The translations under genes were made by a program, and so were the position numbers. From Fidelibacterota bacterium (GTDB taxonomy: Bacteria > Fidelibacterota > Marinisomatia > Marinisomatales > TCS55): 64,000 nucleotides of DNA. Each line of letters begins with the position of its first letter. The stretch's first letter is position 1. The notes under the pieces were generated by a model, which saw only the letters and a program-made list of their open reading frames with translations, ran no database searches and was not told the origin of the DNA. The stretch is taken from assembly GCA_002724735.1 (NCBI GenBank), contig PBPT01000016.1, positions 170,586-234,585 of the forward strand. The letters run 5' to 3'. Positions 15,811 through 27,800 of this stretch are shown here, in pieces.

Positions 15811-17286
15811 TTAAACTTTGAGTACACATTCGACTAATTTTTCACCATCTTCAGTACTTGTTTCAAGTGCAATACCAACTAACGCATTCGTAGTAATAGT
15901 ACTACATACTCCGTCTTTCCAAGCAAAAACTGCTTGCCCTTTTGAAACTGGACCGTTTACCCTAACAGGAACTCTACCTTTTAAGCCAATTGCTTGGCCC
16001 CCCGCTTCTGAGTTCATTAAGTAAGCTGGATTCTCAGATATTACACCAATACAATAATCTCCAACTTTTGCGGATCTTGCTTCTGCATCGCCGCCTACAG
16101 CCATTGCTGTACCTACTGGATATATTTCATCAGTTAAATAATTTTCTGCTAAGTCAGCGTACCTTGCTTGTGTAGCAGTTCCTTGAAATAAGTTAGCCGC
16201 AATATTGCCTGTTGCATCTCTTACAGCTACCGTATTATTTGATGCACTTGCACTTGCGGTTCTAAAATCTGTACCTACTCTAAGTGCAGTTGCTTGTGAA
16301 GCCTCACCTGTAAAATTAGTTGCATATACATTTGAAAACTTTAATGATCCGCTACCCAAAGCAAATGTATTATCTACTGCTGGAGTAATTCCTGTAGAAT
16401 CAAATGTTACTGAGTGTGTTGTAGTGCCAGATCCATTTGTACTTTTAACTTTAATCTTACTGTTATTACCAGTAACGTTCTGTATAACACCTTCTGTACC
16501 GTTTTCAATTAATAATTGTAAATCTTGTGAATTGCCAATTTGAATTCCGCTATCAGGAAATTCAACTGTAGTAGTAAACACAGTATTAGCACCACCTGAT
16601 GATTGTTGTATAAAGTTAGATGCAAGAACACCTCCTAATCTTAACGAATCAGATGCTGTACCCCAAAAATAGTGTCCTGCTGGTGTTGTTACTCCATTAC
16701 TTGCTAATTGTGTATTAACTAAAGTAATACCCTTTTTAACTCTGTCAAATCCTGTTATTGAATTACTTGCGGCAATATCAAACTCGTTAGTACTAATAAG
16801 CATAACAGTTTCACTATTAATTGTTCCTGCTATTACATTTCTTGTAGTACCGCCTGTGTCCAGCAAAGATAAGCTTTGCATTTGTGTAATACCGCTACCT
16901 GCGTTTTGTGGACCTATTAAAACAAAAATTGTTCCGTTATAAACATATAATTGATTATTTGTTGTATCGAACCAAAAATCGCCAATTGATAACCCTGTTG
17001 GTTCTGTGGAAGCCGCTTCTGAACCTCCGTTTGTTCTCCACTTTGTTCCGTCATAAAATTTTAACTTTGAAACAGAGCTATCATACCAAACTTGACCACT
17101 TAGTGGCTTAGCAGGTGCTGTCGCTCCACTAAAATTTTCCAACAAAAACAGGAAGTTTTCGTTTTGAATTTCACCGTAACCTGCATAATTCTTACCAATG
17201 AACTTTAAATCCGTGGTTTGGTCAACGGTACCATCTTCTACGTTTGTTAAAAGCGTATTATTGTATCTGTCTATTTGATATGCCAT
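15811..17286 (-). CDS. Tail fibre/adhesin-like structural protein 1
   Basis: This 491-residue protein starts with a domain of about 90 residues (DLKFIGKNYAGYGEIQNENF, then LLENFS and LSGQVWYD) shared with the two genes upstream. A repeat-like beta region follows (VFTTTVEFPDSGIQIG, NTFALGSGSLKFSNVYATNF). The C-terminal domain starts at ARYADLAENYLTDEIYPVGT and ends KLVECVLKV; it resembles the C-terminal domains of other phage fibres that begin YADLAE. The shared N-terminus is probably the baseplate attachment part and the tail end the exposed part. GAGGA and a late-type TAAATA element lie upstream. Confidence 0.6.
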   Translation of the reverse strand: MAYQIDRYNNTLLTNVEDGTVDQTTDLKFIGKNYAGYGEIQNENFLFLLENFSGATAPAKPLSGQVWYDSSVSKLKFYDGTKWRTNGGSEAASTEPTGLSIGDFWFDTTNNQLYVYNGTIFVLIGPQNAGSGITQMQSLSLLDTGGTTRNVIAGTINSETVMLISTNEFDIAASNSITGFDRVKKGITLVNTQLASNGVTTPAGHYFWGTASDSLRLGGVLASNFIQQSSGGANTVFTTTVEFPDSGIQIGNSQDLQLLIENGTEGVIQNVTGNNSKIKVKSTNGSGTTTHSVTFDSTGITPAVDNTFALGSGSLKFSNVYATNFTGEASQATALRVGTDFRTASASASNNTVAVRDATGNIAANLFQGTATQARYADLAENYLTDEIYPVGTAMAVGGDAEARSAKVGDYCIGVISENPAYLMNSEAGGQAIGLKGRVPVRVNGPVSKGQAVFAWKDGVCSTITTNALVGIALETSTEDGEKLVECVLKV

Positions 17287-17310
17287 TGCTGTTCCTCGTA
17301 GTACTTATGT

Positions 17311-17318
17311 TATTTATC
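17311..17318 (-). promoter_or_regulatory. Candidate late promoter GATAAATA
   Basis: The minus strand reads GATAAATA, 7 of 8 bases of the T4 late consensus TATAAATA, about 25 bases before the ATG at 17286. It lies in the only gap within the three-fibre block and would allow separate late expression of fibre gene 1 and the genes below it. Confidence 0.5.
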
Positions 17319-17333
17319 GTTTTTATCATATGT

Positions 17334-19202
17334 TTAATAAGCAGTTGTTTGCTGCCACTCCCATGCTGTTCCGTTTGACTGGTATCTCATCAAACTACGT
17401 GCCGCAGTCAACGAAACGTTACCACTGGCTCCTGCAAAAACTATATCTTGCACAACAGACTCATTCTGTGTGCCATTAGAATCAACAGCAATATAGGAAA
17501 TAGTTTTAGCTGAATCCACATCGATACCACTTGCTGTTGCGTTTGCGTATGAAGTACAATGTAGTTTTGCTTGTTTTCCACTATTTGCCGCACTTGCAGG
17601 ATACAGGTCATTTAAATAACCTGCTACTGCCGCTTGTAATGTTGACCCTGTACCTAATCCGGTAATGTCAAAACCCATTACTATTACTTCATTTGCTATT
17701 TCTGTATCTGTATAAGCTTTAGTTGCAACATCCTGTATGTCTGAAGGATCACCAACACCTTTAATTTGTGGTGCTCCAGTAAATGTTACTGCACCACCAG
17801 GTGTTATACCCATTCCTCCTGTTGCTGTAAGATTAATATTAGAAACACTGTTACTAATAGTGTTACCATTAATATTAATACTATCTACCTGCAGATTTAC
17901 AAGTGTGCCTACTCTTGTTAATTCGTCAGCATACAAAATATTTGATAGACTTGTATTTGTTAATTTTGTTTGTCCGCCGATCTTAATAGATTTAGTAGTA
18001 TCAGATAGATCTATATTCTTGTTAAAAGTCCAGGAATCAGTTGAATTTAGCCATTTGATTTCTTTGTTAGAGTCTGTTGATAATAATGTAACACCACCTC
18101 CGTCTGCACCTACATCATCACCGCCTGTGCTATCTGACTGATAGCCTAATTCTATATTTTTATCTTCTACTCTTAGTGTAACTGTATCAAGTGTAGTTTG
18201 CGTACCTTGTACAATTAAGTTTCCTGTAGCTCTTATATCACCTTCAACATCTAATGTGTACTGTGGCAGTCTGTTTGTTGTAAATATTCCAACTCTTGCT
18301 GTACTTGCGTCTACATACAAAGCGTCAACAATCAATGAGTTAAATTGGTTAGAACGTACACGCAAACTTAAATCATGATCTAAAAGTTGATTTTCTATAT
18401 AAAATCTGTCACCAATAACTTTTTGAACATTGTTTTGCGAAAGCCCTATTGTTAAGCCACCTGAATTTTGAATTGTTAAAGCACCTGTTGTTACATCATT
18501 AGCATTTGATGCTAAAAATTGTTCAGCAGTTCTTGCAACACCTGCAGAGTCTGTAAGTGCTAATGAACTATTTGCAACCCCGTGCCACTTAAACGTTGAG
18601 TTGTTAATAATATTAACACCTTCATATATTATACCATTTGGATTAGTGCTTGCATCAACTAAACCTAAAACTCGTTGAGAATATGTAGGTGTAAATTCTA
18701 GTGAACTTAAAACTGCAGAAAGAGTGCCACCTATATATAGATATGCTACTGTTCTTGATCTACTTTGATTATCAAGAATTGTTCCTATTTCAAAGCCGCT
18801 TTTCTTTTGTGCTGTTGTATATTGTGGACCTACTAAAGTAGTGTCAGTACCATCAAATGCGTACAATTGATTATTTAAATTATCAATCCATAAATCGCCT
18901 GCAACCATAGTAGGTTGTGTGTTTTGCACAAATGGGCCACCGCTTGCTTTCCATTGTGTGCCTGTATAAACTTTAAGTCTAGCATTACTCGTGTCCCACC
19001 ATAGCTGTCCTGTTAGGGGATTACTTGGCGCTGAAGTGTTAGAAAAATTTTCTAACAACTTTATAAAATTTTCATTAAACGCTTCGCCATACCCTGTGTA
19101 GTTTTTTCCAACTAAAGTTAAATTTGTGCTAGCTTGATCAATCTGCCCGTCAATTAACGAAGTAAGTAATGTACCATCTGTTTTATTTAATTGATAGCTC
19201 AT
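17334..19202 (-). CDS. Tail fibre/adhesin-like structural protein 2
   Basis: This 622-residue protein has the same N-terminal domain as its neighbours (LTLVGKNYTGYGEAFNENFI, LTGQLWWD). Its centre has a typical fibre block (YTLDVEGDIRATGNLIVQGT, VTLRVEDKNIELGY) seen in phage fibres with trimeric beta structure. The C-terminal part (YIAVDSNGTQNESVVQDIVF, ending WEWQQTTAY) differs from fibre 1 and fibre 3 and is probably the variable outer domain. GGAG precedes the ATG, which overlaps the upstream gene by 4 bases. The receptor is unknown. Confidence 0.65.
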   Translation of the reverse strand: MSYQLNKTDGTLLTSLIDGQIDQASTNLTLVGKNYTGYGEAFNENFIKLLENFSNTSAPSNPLTGQLWWDTSNARLKVYTGTQWKASGGPFVQNTQPTMVAGDLWIDNLNNQLYAFDGTDTTLVGPQYTTAQKKSGFEIGTILDNQSRSRTVAYLYIGGTLSAVLSSLEFTPTYSQRVLGLVDASTNPNGIIYEGVNIINNSTFKWHGVANSSLALTDSAGVARTAEQFLASNANDVTTGALTIQNSGGLTIGLSQNNVQKVIGDRFYIENQLLDHDLSLRVRSNQFNSLIVDALYVDASTARVGIFTTNRLPQYTLDVEGDIRATGNLIVQGTQTTLDTVTLRVEDKNIELGYQSDSTGGDDVGADGGGVTLLSTDSNKEIKWLNSTDSWTFNKNIDLSDTTKSIKIGGQTKLTNTSLSNILYADELTRVGTLVNLQVDSININGNTISNSVSNINLTATGGMGITPGGAVTFTGAPQIKGVGDPSDIQDVATKAYTDTEIANEVIVMGFDITGLGTGSTLQAAVAGYLNDLYPASAANSGKQAKLHCTSYANATASGIDVDSAKTISYIAVDSNGTQNESVVQDIVFAGASGNVSLTAARSLMRYQSNGTAWEWQQTTAY

Positions 19203-21259
19203 GTTGTTACTCCAGTATATATAATATAGTTTACAGCCAAGTAAGGATCTATTGTATCCATTGCTGTTCCTAATGAAGATGTAGTTTTAATACCTCCACT
19301 TGACGCAAGACCTTGTGTACCTTGTGTTCCAGAAGTAATTGAAAGTTGAATGGCTCCTGAATCTGCAGGAGTACCTGTTCCTACTCTTGTTGCATAGTAC
19401 TGAGTACCGCTATCACCTTCCATATCATGTTCGTGTTCTGGTAAATTATTAAGCTGAATTGTTGTATTTTGAGCACCGCCTGTTCCGCCTATTGTATCTG
19501 CTGTAGCATCTGTAACCCTATTGGCAGTGTTTCCGCCCATATTATCCATACCTAATGCAAATCTACCTCTTAAATCAGGTAGTGCAAAAAAGTTAACTCC
19601 TGCATCTGAAATAAGCGAAGCATCTTTAAAATTAAATCCTATAGCTAACCATAAATCGTTGTAATCTGATTTTCTAACTTCTGTGCCATCACAAAATAAC
19701 CATCCTGCAGGTGCAGTAGTTCCACCATATATAACCATTGATCCAACTGGAGTAATAGGCACTGATTTAAGGAAATTACTTTTAGTAATTCTAAACACAC
19801 CTGTTGTACCTGTTGGTCTATTCAGTAATAATTCATCTGAGTTCTCAGCGGCATATGTAACAGTTTTATTACTAATAAAGGTATTAGCAATTGACATATT
19901 AAATGTTTTTGTACTGCCGCCAGTTTGTCCATCAAATTCAAAACTAGCCGCATCAACATCACCAGTAACTGCAAAAGTTGTTGCACTAGCTAACTTATCT
20001 GCAGAGCCTGCCCTGCCGCTAACTGTACCGCTAACATTTCCTTGTAAATTACCAAAAAATGTATTTGCATATATGCTGTCATATTTGTTAATTAATGTTC
20101 CAATATTCCTACTAGATCCAGTGTCAGGTGCAATATTACCTGTTTGTAGTATTCCTCCTACATCAACGTTACCACCTATATAAGCATTTAATGCTACGCC
20201 TATACCACCTGCTGTAATTAATGATCCTGTGCTAATACTACTGCTATCTGTTGTACTAGTAAGCTGTAAATAACCTGAACCAGCAACTCCTGCTTTTGGT
20301 GTAAGTTTAATATTACCTGCAACATCAAGATCTTGCTCAGGAGCACTATTGTTGATTCCTACTTTTCCTGATGCGTCAATACGCATAATTGTAGGTGTAG
20401 AAGTGCCGCTTCTTAATCTAAAATCAATATTAGATCCGCTAGTGTTGTGTTGGATAACTCCCTGCTCACCGTCAACACCTAGGCTTAATTGTCCTCCTGT
20501 ACCAATTACAACACCATCATTATTTTTTACTTTTAAATCAAAATTTGATGTTGAGCTAACGTCTGTTCTTACAAAATTCGCCGCTGGTACTGTTGTATTT
20601 CCAATTACTAATGCATCTGCTTTTTCAGCTGTTCCATAATATTTTAATGTTTCTGTGCCGACTAATGCTACAGAACTAATATTAATACCTGCTTTAATTC
20701 CTGTTGTAAATCCTGCAATAGCTGTTTTAGGTGTAAAAGCTCTATCACTTATAATAAATGCAGTTTTGTCTTGTACCTTAATAGACAATACTGTATAACT
20801 TAAATTGTCAGTTCCTGCTAAAACTTCCGACTTTGTACCAGTTAATAATCCATCTGTAAATTCTGGTCCAACTAAAACCCAAGTAGATCCTGTAAACAAA
20901 TATAATTGTTGCGAGCCTGTGTTTACCCATAAATCGCCTGCACTGCTATTTGCCACTGCTGGTTCTGAGCTTGCTTTTTTCAACCCTGCGGCCGCTTGCC
21001 AAATTGTTCCATCATAAATTTTTAGTTGGTCGACACCTGTTGTAGTATCATACCATAATTGACCTTCTACAGGTCTCTCTGGTGCAGAACTATTTGCAAA
21101 ATTTTCTAATAAATGTAAAAAGTTTTCACTGATTGCTTGGCCATATGCTGTTGTAAATCTACCAGGTAGACTAATAGTAGTTTCAGAGTTTATAGTATTG
21201 TCTTCAACAGTAATTGTTCCTTTATTTACGGAGTCAGTGTAATTAATTGCATATGCCAT
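19199..21259 (-). CDS. Tail fibre with phage tail collar domain
   Basis: This 686-residue protein has the shared N-terminal domain (ISLPGRFTTAYGQAISENF, VEGQLWYD). A central beta region contains SGKVGINNSAPEQDLDVAGN. Near the C-terminus is a phage tail collar domain: GSMVIYGGTTAPAGWLFCDG, then FALPDLRGRFALGMD and LNNLPEHEHDM, whose clustered His residues suggest metal binding along a trimeric shaft as in T4 gp12-type collar proteins. Adsorption or short-tail-fibre function is likely. AAGGA precedes the ATG. This is the first fibre gene to be read in this unit. Confidence 0.75.
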   Translation of the reverse strand: MAYAINYTDSVNKGTITVEDNTINSETTISLPGRFTTAYGQAISENFLHLLENFANSSAPERPVEGQLWYDTTTGVDQLKIYDGTIWQAAAGLKKASSEPAVANSSAGDLWVNTGSQQLYLFTGSTWVLVGPEFTDGLLTGTKSEVLAGTDNLSYTVLSIKVQDKTAFIISDRAFTPKTAIAGFTTGIKAGINISSVALVGTETLKYYGTAEKADALVIGNTTVPAANFVRTDVSSTSNFDLKVKNNDGVVIGTGGQLSLGVDGEQGVIQHNTSGSNIDFRLRSGTSTPTIMRIDASGKVGINNSAPEQDLDVAGNIKLTPKAGVAGSGYLQLTSTTDSSSISTGSLITAGGIGVALNAYIGGNVDVGGILQTGNIAPDTGSSRNIGTLINKYDSIYANTFFGNLQGNVSGTVSGRAGSADKLASATTFAVTGDVDAASFEFDGQTGGSTKTFNMSIANTFISNKTVTYAAENSDELLLNRPTGTTGVFRITKSNFLKSVPITPVGSMVIYGGTTAPAGWLFCDGTEVRKSDYNDLWLAIGFNFKDASLISDAGVNFFALPDLRGRFALGMDNMGGNTANRVTDATADTIGGTGGAQNTTIQLNNLPEHEHDMEGDSGTQYYATRVGTGTPADSGAIQLSITSGTQGTQGLASSGGIKTTSSLGTAMDTIDPYLAVNYIIYTGVTT

Positions 21260-21269
21260 AATCTTTTCC

Positions 21270-21872
21270 TTAACCCGCTAAACTCTGTACACGAACAGTA
21301 TAATCTATCTGTATCAATCTGTTCAATGATTTTTGTACAGGATGAAAAATTACATGAGTAATTAAGCGTCCTGTACCGCTTGCACTATAACTTCTTAATC
21401 CAAGTTCATCAAATACGTAAGCATTTTCTGGATCAGTAGCATTATCAAATGCTTGTTGTCCACTCGGTTCACCGTAATCAAGCAAACATGAAACAAGTAT
21501 ATCTGTGTAGTTTGTTCCGCTTACATGTCTTGTTTCTGTTTTATTTCTTGCAGTGTCAGTATTGTTAACACTTTTTTCGTCTACTACTTTTGTATACGTT
21601 TGATTATACAATGTAGCGTTTGTACCTGTACTGTTAGGTGTAAGATATGTAATAATACCAGTTGGATCGACTGAAGTTCCGCCGTTGCCGAAGCTCATTT
21701 CATATATAAATCCTGCACCTTCATTAGCAAGGCTTTCTGCTAATGCAATACTCATATTTTCATAATGAATTGCATTACGCTTATCTACGTAAACTTCTTG
21801 CGATTTAGGATCAAATATCTTGATATGACCCTGTACTAGTACTCCGTTTTTATCTTGCATATTTTCGCTCAT
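21270..21872 (-). CDS. Conserved virion structural protein
   Basis: This 200-residue, beta-rich protein contains GVLVQGHIKIFDPKSQEVYV, NAIHYENMSIALAESLA, FIYEMSFGNGG and YVFDELGLRS. It sits between the giant protein gene and the fibres. I associate this type of protein with the fibre block of marine T4-like phages but cannot name it. The pattern of a small protein with a 'K.NAI.YENM' segment ahead of fibre genes suggests an attachment or connector role. AGGA precedes the ATG, with a TAAATA element just upstream. Confidence 0.5.
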   Translation of the reverse strand: MSENMQDKNGVLVQGHIKIFDPKSQEVYVDKRNAIHYENMSIALAESLANEGAGFIYEMSFGNGGTSVDPTGIITYLTPNSTGTNATLYNQTYTKVVDEKSVNNTDTARNKTETRHVSGTNYTDILVSCLLDYGEPSGQQAFDNATDPENAYVFDELGLRSYSASGTGRLITHVIFHPVQKSLNRLIQIDYTVRVQSLAG

Positions 21873-21888
21873 TGTATTTCCTATACTG

Positions 21889-21896
21889 TATTTATT
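21889..21896 (-). promoter_or_regulatory. Candidate late promoter AATAAATA
   Basis: The minus strand reads AATAAATA, 7 of 8 bases of TATAAATA, 16 bases before the ATG at 21872. It overlaps the final codons and stop of the giant gene. If active it would give the fibre block its own late transcript instead of relying on read-through across 16 kb. Confidence 0.45.
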
Positions 21897-24800
21897 CTGG
21901 TAGCGCCGAAGTTCCTGCTCGTAAGAATCGTGCTATAGAATTTTCAGCTTCTCCTAGTGTTTCTCCTGTATTTGTCCATGTTTGACCAGTCTTTTTAATC
22001 ACTGTTACCTTAGTATTCAATGCAGGAATAGCACTTAAAGTTAAAACTTGTCCGTTTAGAGTAAACTCTTCTGGTAATGTCGTATCACCATCTGGACTAT
22101 CTAATGCTACTGCTGGATCAAAAGATTGTAAAGTTGTTTTTCTTAGTCTTGAACCTGCAGAAAATACTTCAATTTCATCTGCAGATGTAACATCAAATCC
22201 TAAAGTAAATGCAGTAGTAGCACCATCTCCATTAAAGCTCTGTGACTGTGTCATATCTTTATATGGTATAGTCTTACTTATGTTCTGATCAAATACTTTT
22301 TGACCTGCTGGGTAAACTGATTTTACACCTGTACCAAGTGTACCTCTCCTTAATTGCTTTAATGTATTGCCTTCTTTTACAAAATATTCTATTCTTTCTC
22401 CATTTATAAAAAGTACTCCTGGAATATTCTGTCCTTTGCTAGGTACTGATAAGTTAGTCCCGTCTACAACTTCTATTCTTAAATCTGTGCTATTCAGTGG
22501 AACACTAAGAGTAGTAGCTTCTTTATCTAAACGCTTAAAGTGTGTTCTGTTTAACATATCTTTAAATTGTCTATATGCAAATTTTTCTGTACTTACTTTT
22601 TCGCTAAAGTGCAATACATCAATTACATCATTTGCTTCTGGTGTTCTTACTAACCTAACCTTCATTTGGTCATCTCTAAGATAATAATCAACACTAGGCG
22701 TAAGCAATTCACTGTTTACACTTACCCATACATATTCAGCATCTACTGCTTTACTTCTAAGTGTAATTTCTCCTACTGTTAATCTGTTATATGTTGTATT
22801 TTGTACATCAGTTGATAATAACAAAGTCCTTTTAACAACGTCATAGTTGATTCTTTCTAGGCCAAGTAAATCATGATTTGAAAATTGGAAAACTTCAATA
22901 ATTGTATCTTGAGCTGGAGTACTATCAAGCGTGATTACATTTCCTGTTATCCTGTATTCGCCATCTGTAATTGCAAAAAGTTCTACAGTAGAGCCAGGTT
23001 TACCTACTTCATCAGCCAACACAACTTGGCTATTAGCAATATCAAATCTCCACTCATTTGGAGTAAACTTTTCTACTCCATCAACAAATACTTTAATATC
23101 AGATGCCGCATTTGATCCTATTGGCTGTTGGAAAGATTCAATTTTATATTCTCTCGTATTATCTGAATCTATAGTATACTGTATATTATAACCAGGATTT
23201 AAAATTTTATTTGCAACTTTTACAATTATGTTATGCTCATTTGGTTTTGCATAAAATGGAGTAGTAGCAAGAGAAAATGATTTAGTTGTACCATCTGCTT
23301 GGAATTGGTCTTTGCTTACTTGACTGTAATTTATTTTTGTGCTATCACTGAATACTGTGTAATGTATTTTGTAGTTAGATGCTTCTAAAGGAGTACTAAA
23401 TCTAATACCAACCTTTGCTGGTCCTGGAACACTATCTTCTGCACTATTAAATACAACCACATCATTATATGCCACACCATTGACACTTACAAAAACACTA
23501 ACTCCTTCTTCCCAGTCAACTGTTGTAAGGTAATCTGATTGGCCAGCTACTGATTGTCCTGTGCCGAAATCTAAAACTTTTTGTGTACCTTGTGCCATTG
23601 CAATTATGTTTAACTCTGCACCAGGAGTTGGATTATTTAAAGTTATTGTATTCAAATTCCAATCAATTGTGTAATTGCTAGTAGGTTGAATTACGTTAGC
23701 AACTTTCACTATTACAGCAGGAGCAGTTCTTGGAATTACACCTAAATCATAAATGGTTTGATTAGTCATTGTATAGCTTTGACTGTGTATTCTTCCTTGT
23801 CCTGCACTATCTCTTGTAAACACTTTTATGTCTAAAGTATCTAGTACTTGTCCTGGAACAAGCTCTTCAGGACCGCCACTTGTTGTAGGTGTTACAAAGT
23901 CATCACCATCGATAATAATATCTTCTGCTTTTAAACCTGTTGCTGTTTTATATGCCAAGTCACCTCCAGACAATGCTGTATCATAACTTTCTGCATCAGG
24001 CAATGTGCTTCCATCACTAGTAGTTTTTCTTATTATTAAAACATCACTAGGTGCTAACCTAATACCCATAGTTTCTAAATCTAATGTATCTGTAACTCCA
24101 TCGCCTATAATCGAATTTGTAATTGCACTAGGGTTTTTATTTAGGGTGCTATTATCATAATTTGGATCATCAATACGTACACCGTTCAAGTAAAAATTAT
24201 ACATAATGCCATTTGCCATTGGTTTTGTCAACTGTACAGCATTTGTAGAACCATCACTATAAAAAACTTCATCTTCAAATGTATTATCAAATGTGTCCCA
24301 ACTATCTGTATACCAGCCTGCACTATCCCAACCAGCTGGTTTATCAAATTCAAAACTACGAACTTGAACTCCGCCATAATCTATACCTGTCATTAGTTGT
24401 GATAGTTCTTTACCATACATTTCTTTTGTTGGATTGTATGCGAAGTTTATTCTATCTTCAGCTGTAAGCAAGCTTAAAGGCCTATAATAACTTATTTTTA
24501 TAACATCATTATTTTTTGGTGGAGTTGTAAATGTAATTCTACCTTGCTCTCGTGTATAACCTGCCGTATCATTTTCAATATTAGTAAAAGTATAAGCACT
24601 TCTTAACTGTTCAACTAAATTATTTGCATCTTTGCCTACAAAAACCTTAACTTTTGAAGCTGAAAGGTCCATTGGCCATTCTAAATTGTAGGTTAATTGA
24701 GAACCTGTGCCTGCAAATGTGCTTTCTTGTAATAATGTAGTATAGTATGTTTTACCTGAAATTCTATCAAATTTAGTTACAATAGTAGGAGCTCTTACAA

Positions 24801-27800
24801 CACCATTACCAAGAATTGCTGTAGCAGTAGCTTTTACACTACCTTCACTTTGCGGCCCTTCTATAGTAACAATAGGTTGCTTAATATATCCTGAGCCAGG
24901 GTTTGTTACTTCTATTTTAGTAATTTTACCATAACCTAAATATGCTTTTGCAGTAGCACCAGATCCTTCTGTGTTTGTAATTTTTACAGTAGGTGTATAT
25001 GTATATCCGCTACCTGGATTACTAATTTTAATTTCTTTTACTTGATATGAATTATTATCAGCCCAATGTTTTCTAGGATATATACTTGCACTGTTTGGTG
25101 AAGAAACTACTACACCATCAATAACTTGTGCCTTACTAGCTTCTATAGCTTTTGTTAAATTATTATATTCTGGCGGTAAATCAAAATCACTAATTGTTGT
25201 ATTAGTTTCTTGTACTGTAGAATAATTACTTACAAATTCCCTAACATTCGTGCTATATGGTTTCACTTCATTAATGTAAGCTTCGTAATTTGCTAAATTA
25301 TCATTATTAAATGTTAGATCTTGGTATAAAGGTCCAAGATTGTGTTTAGCTTTAACAAAACTTGTTTTAAATAACCAATCAGCACCTTTTTGCTCAGCTA
25401 ATACATATCTTAATGAAGCAAAAAATAATTCATTATATTCAACTGCAAGAGTACCTATAAAAATTTTGTCTTTTATTGCATTAAGTATTATTCTTAATTC
25501 TTTTGCAGGCGTATTATCGTAGAAATAGCTATCAAAACTTCTATTGTCAAAACCTACAGTGTTTTTTGTATAATCATATAATCTATCATTAAATTCAATT
25601 GTTCCGTTTTGTCTACCAATTGTTTTATAATTTACTGTATAATCTTCTGTATCTTCATCTGCAATTTTTTCTAATAGTAGCCATCCGCCAGATCCTACAC
25701 TATTAATCTTTACAACATCACCTATGCTATTATCAAGACTTGTAAGTAAGTAAGAACCTGCAATTATATCATCTATTTCTGTAAATTGATTGTAGCCATC
25801 TGCATACCAATCAATTTGACTCCAAAACTGTGTTACGTCATAGTCTTGTATGCTTCTTCTAAACCATACACTATCAGTTTCGTTCCAAGAATACAATGCC
25901 CATTTATTAAACACTGTATTATCAGCTTCAACTAATACGCTGTATCTCCTTACACTAATGTAAGTATTTTCATCATAACCTGTTCCTTGATTTTCTACAG
26001 TTGCAGAAGTAATTTTTCCTAAAGTATCTATAGTTAATTTTACTTCAGCATCTTTTCCTGCGCCGGTAATTTTAAGTCTTGGAGCAACTTTATATCCTCT
26101 ACCTGCATCATCAATTGTTACTCTAACAATTTTACCATTTAGGACTACAGGAGTAAGCTTTGCAGGAGTTACTTTACTTGTACTAATAAAATTTATTTCG
26201 CTATAGGTACTTACTTTATGATCATATTCGCCACTTAATAAAGTAGGCAAAGGTTCTTTCATAGATAATGAACTTAGATCATATTCGTCAGCTAATAGGT
26301 TTTGTTTACATACAAGATTTACACGTTCAATAAATTGTTTTAGTGCTTCAAATCTGTTAACAAACATTCCTTGTCTTGGTCTGTTTTGAATTCCGTATCT
26401 ACTTTTTACTGGTACATCAGTGTTAGGGACTTTACGCTCCTTATCATCAAATCCTATCAAACTATCAAACCATTTTAATTGTATATCAGGATTTGGCACA
26501 CTAGTAGATAAGCCTTTACTTAAAATTTGATATTGACTATGTGTATTTTGTTTTTGTTTTTGTAAATTATCATTTGTATATTTTATGTTTAAAACAATAT
26601 CGTCATTATTAACAATGTCATTACAATTTGTTAATAGGAACTTATTTTTAGATAGCAAACTAAGATATCTATATTTTTGATCTTTTGGATTTCCTATAAG
26701 TGCGGCAATGTTTCTAATACTTAATAAACGTTTTGTGTTTGCAGGTATTGTTTTTTTGTTTTCTACCCAGAAGTAATATAGACTATTAAAAGTTTTACTT
26801 ACACTATCATATACTAATCTTGTTGTATATTTTGTATTACCAAACAAACTTATTCCGCTAATACCTTGTGCTAACCCTTCATCTGTATCAGCAATAGAAT
26901 CCCAAGTAGATGGTAGTAATTTACTTTCTACCCATTCATAAACATTAATTGTTGAGCCTTCTAATTGTGTGTTCCAAACGTTTCTTTGGAAATTAGTACT
27001 ACCTTGATAAGGATGAGCAAATCTTGCTCCTGCAATATTCCACCATACTTTACCTATATACTTTTCAGCCCAGTGCCTATTAGGATCAACATTATCATCT
27101 GCCAATTGTCCTGTATTGTAGAAAGCAGGATCATATTTTGTTTTGAAATCAATTTCTTGTTCTGCAATACCTGCTATTTTTCCTTGCACAGGATCTATGA
27201 AATCAAGATATGTAACAATTTGATTTTCTCTTTTATTATATAAAAATGCTCCTCTAATTTTATCTACATCAACAGGAGTAACACTGCTTCTTATTTGTTT
27301 CCAAGCATTATTTCCTGGCAGTTTTCTAAAATCAACTACAGCACCTCTTTTATTATTATCAAATTGTTGAGGTAAACCTACATACAAATGATTTCCTTGT
27401 GCTAGAAGATTTTCTCCGAACGTTGTTTGTATTAATGGAAACGTAATAACTTCTGATTGTGTTACTTTGTTTTCTAGTGTTTCGTACAGATATATAACAC
27501 CTTTGTCAATTTTTATATTTTTAAATGTGGTAAATTTATTGTCAAAAGTAGTAGGTGTTTGTTTCCTATCAGAGGTTACATCTAACTGATATGAATCTGT
27601 TTGTGTTTTTGTATATGTATCAAATTCTGTAGGAATTTTTTGATCCCCATTAAGACTTGATATAGCCAAGTATTCTGATCCCCATTCAACACTATGACCA
27701 AACTTTTCTGATTCTTCGTCTTGTGGTGGAAGTAAAATTTGATTAGGTGTACATTCTCCTACATCAACATTTACTGTTTTCAAAGCCGAAGGATAAGAAC

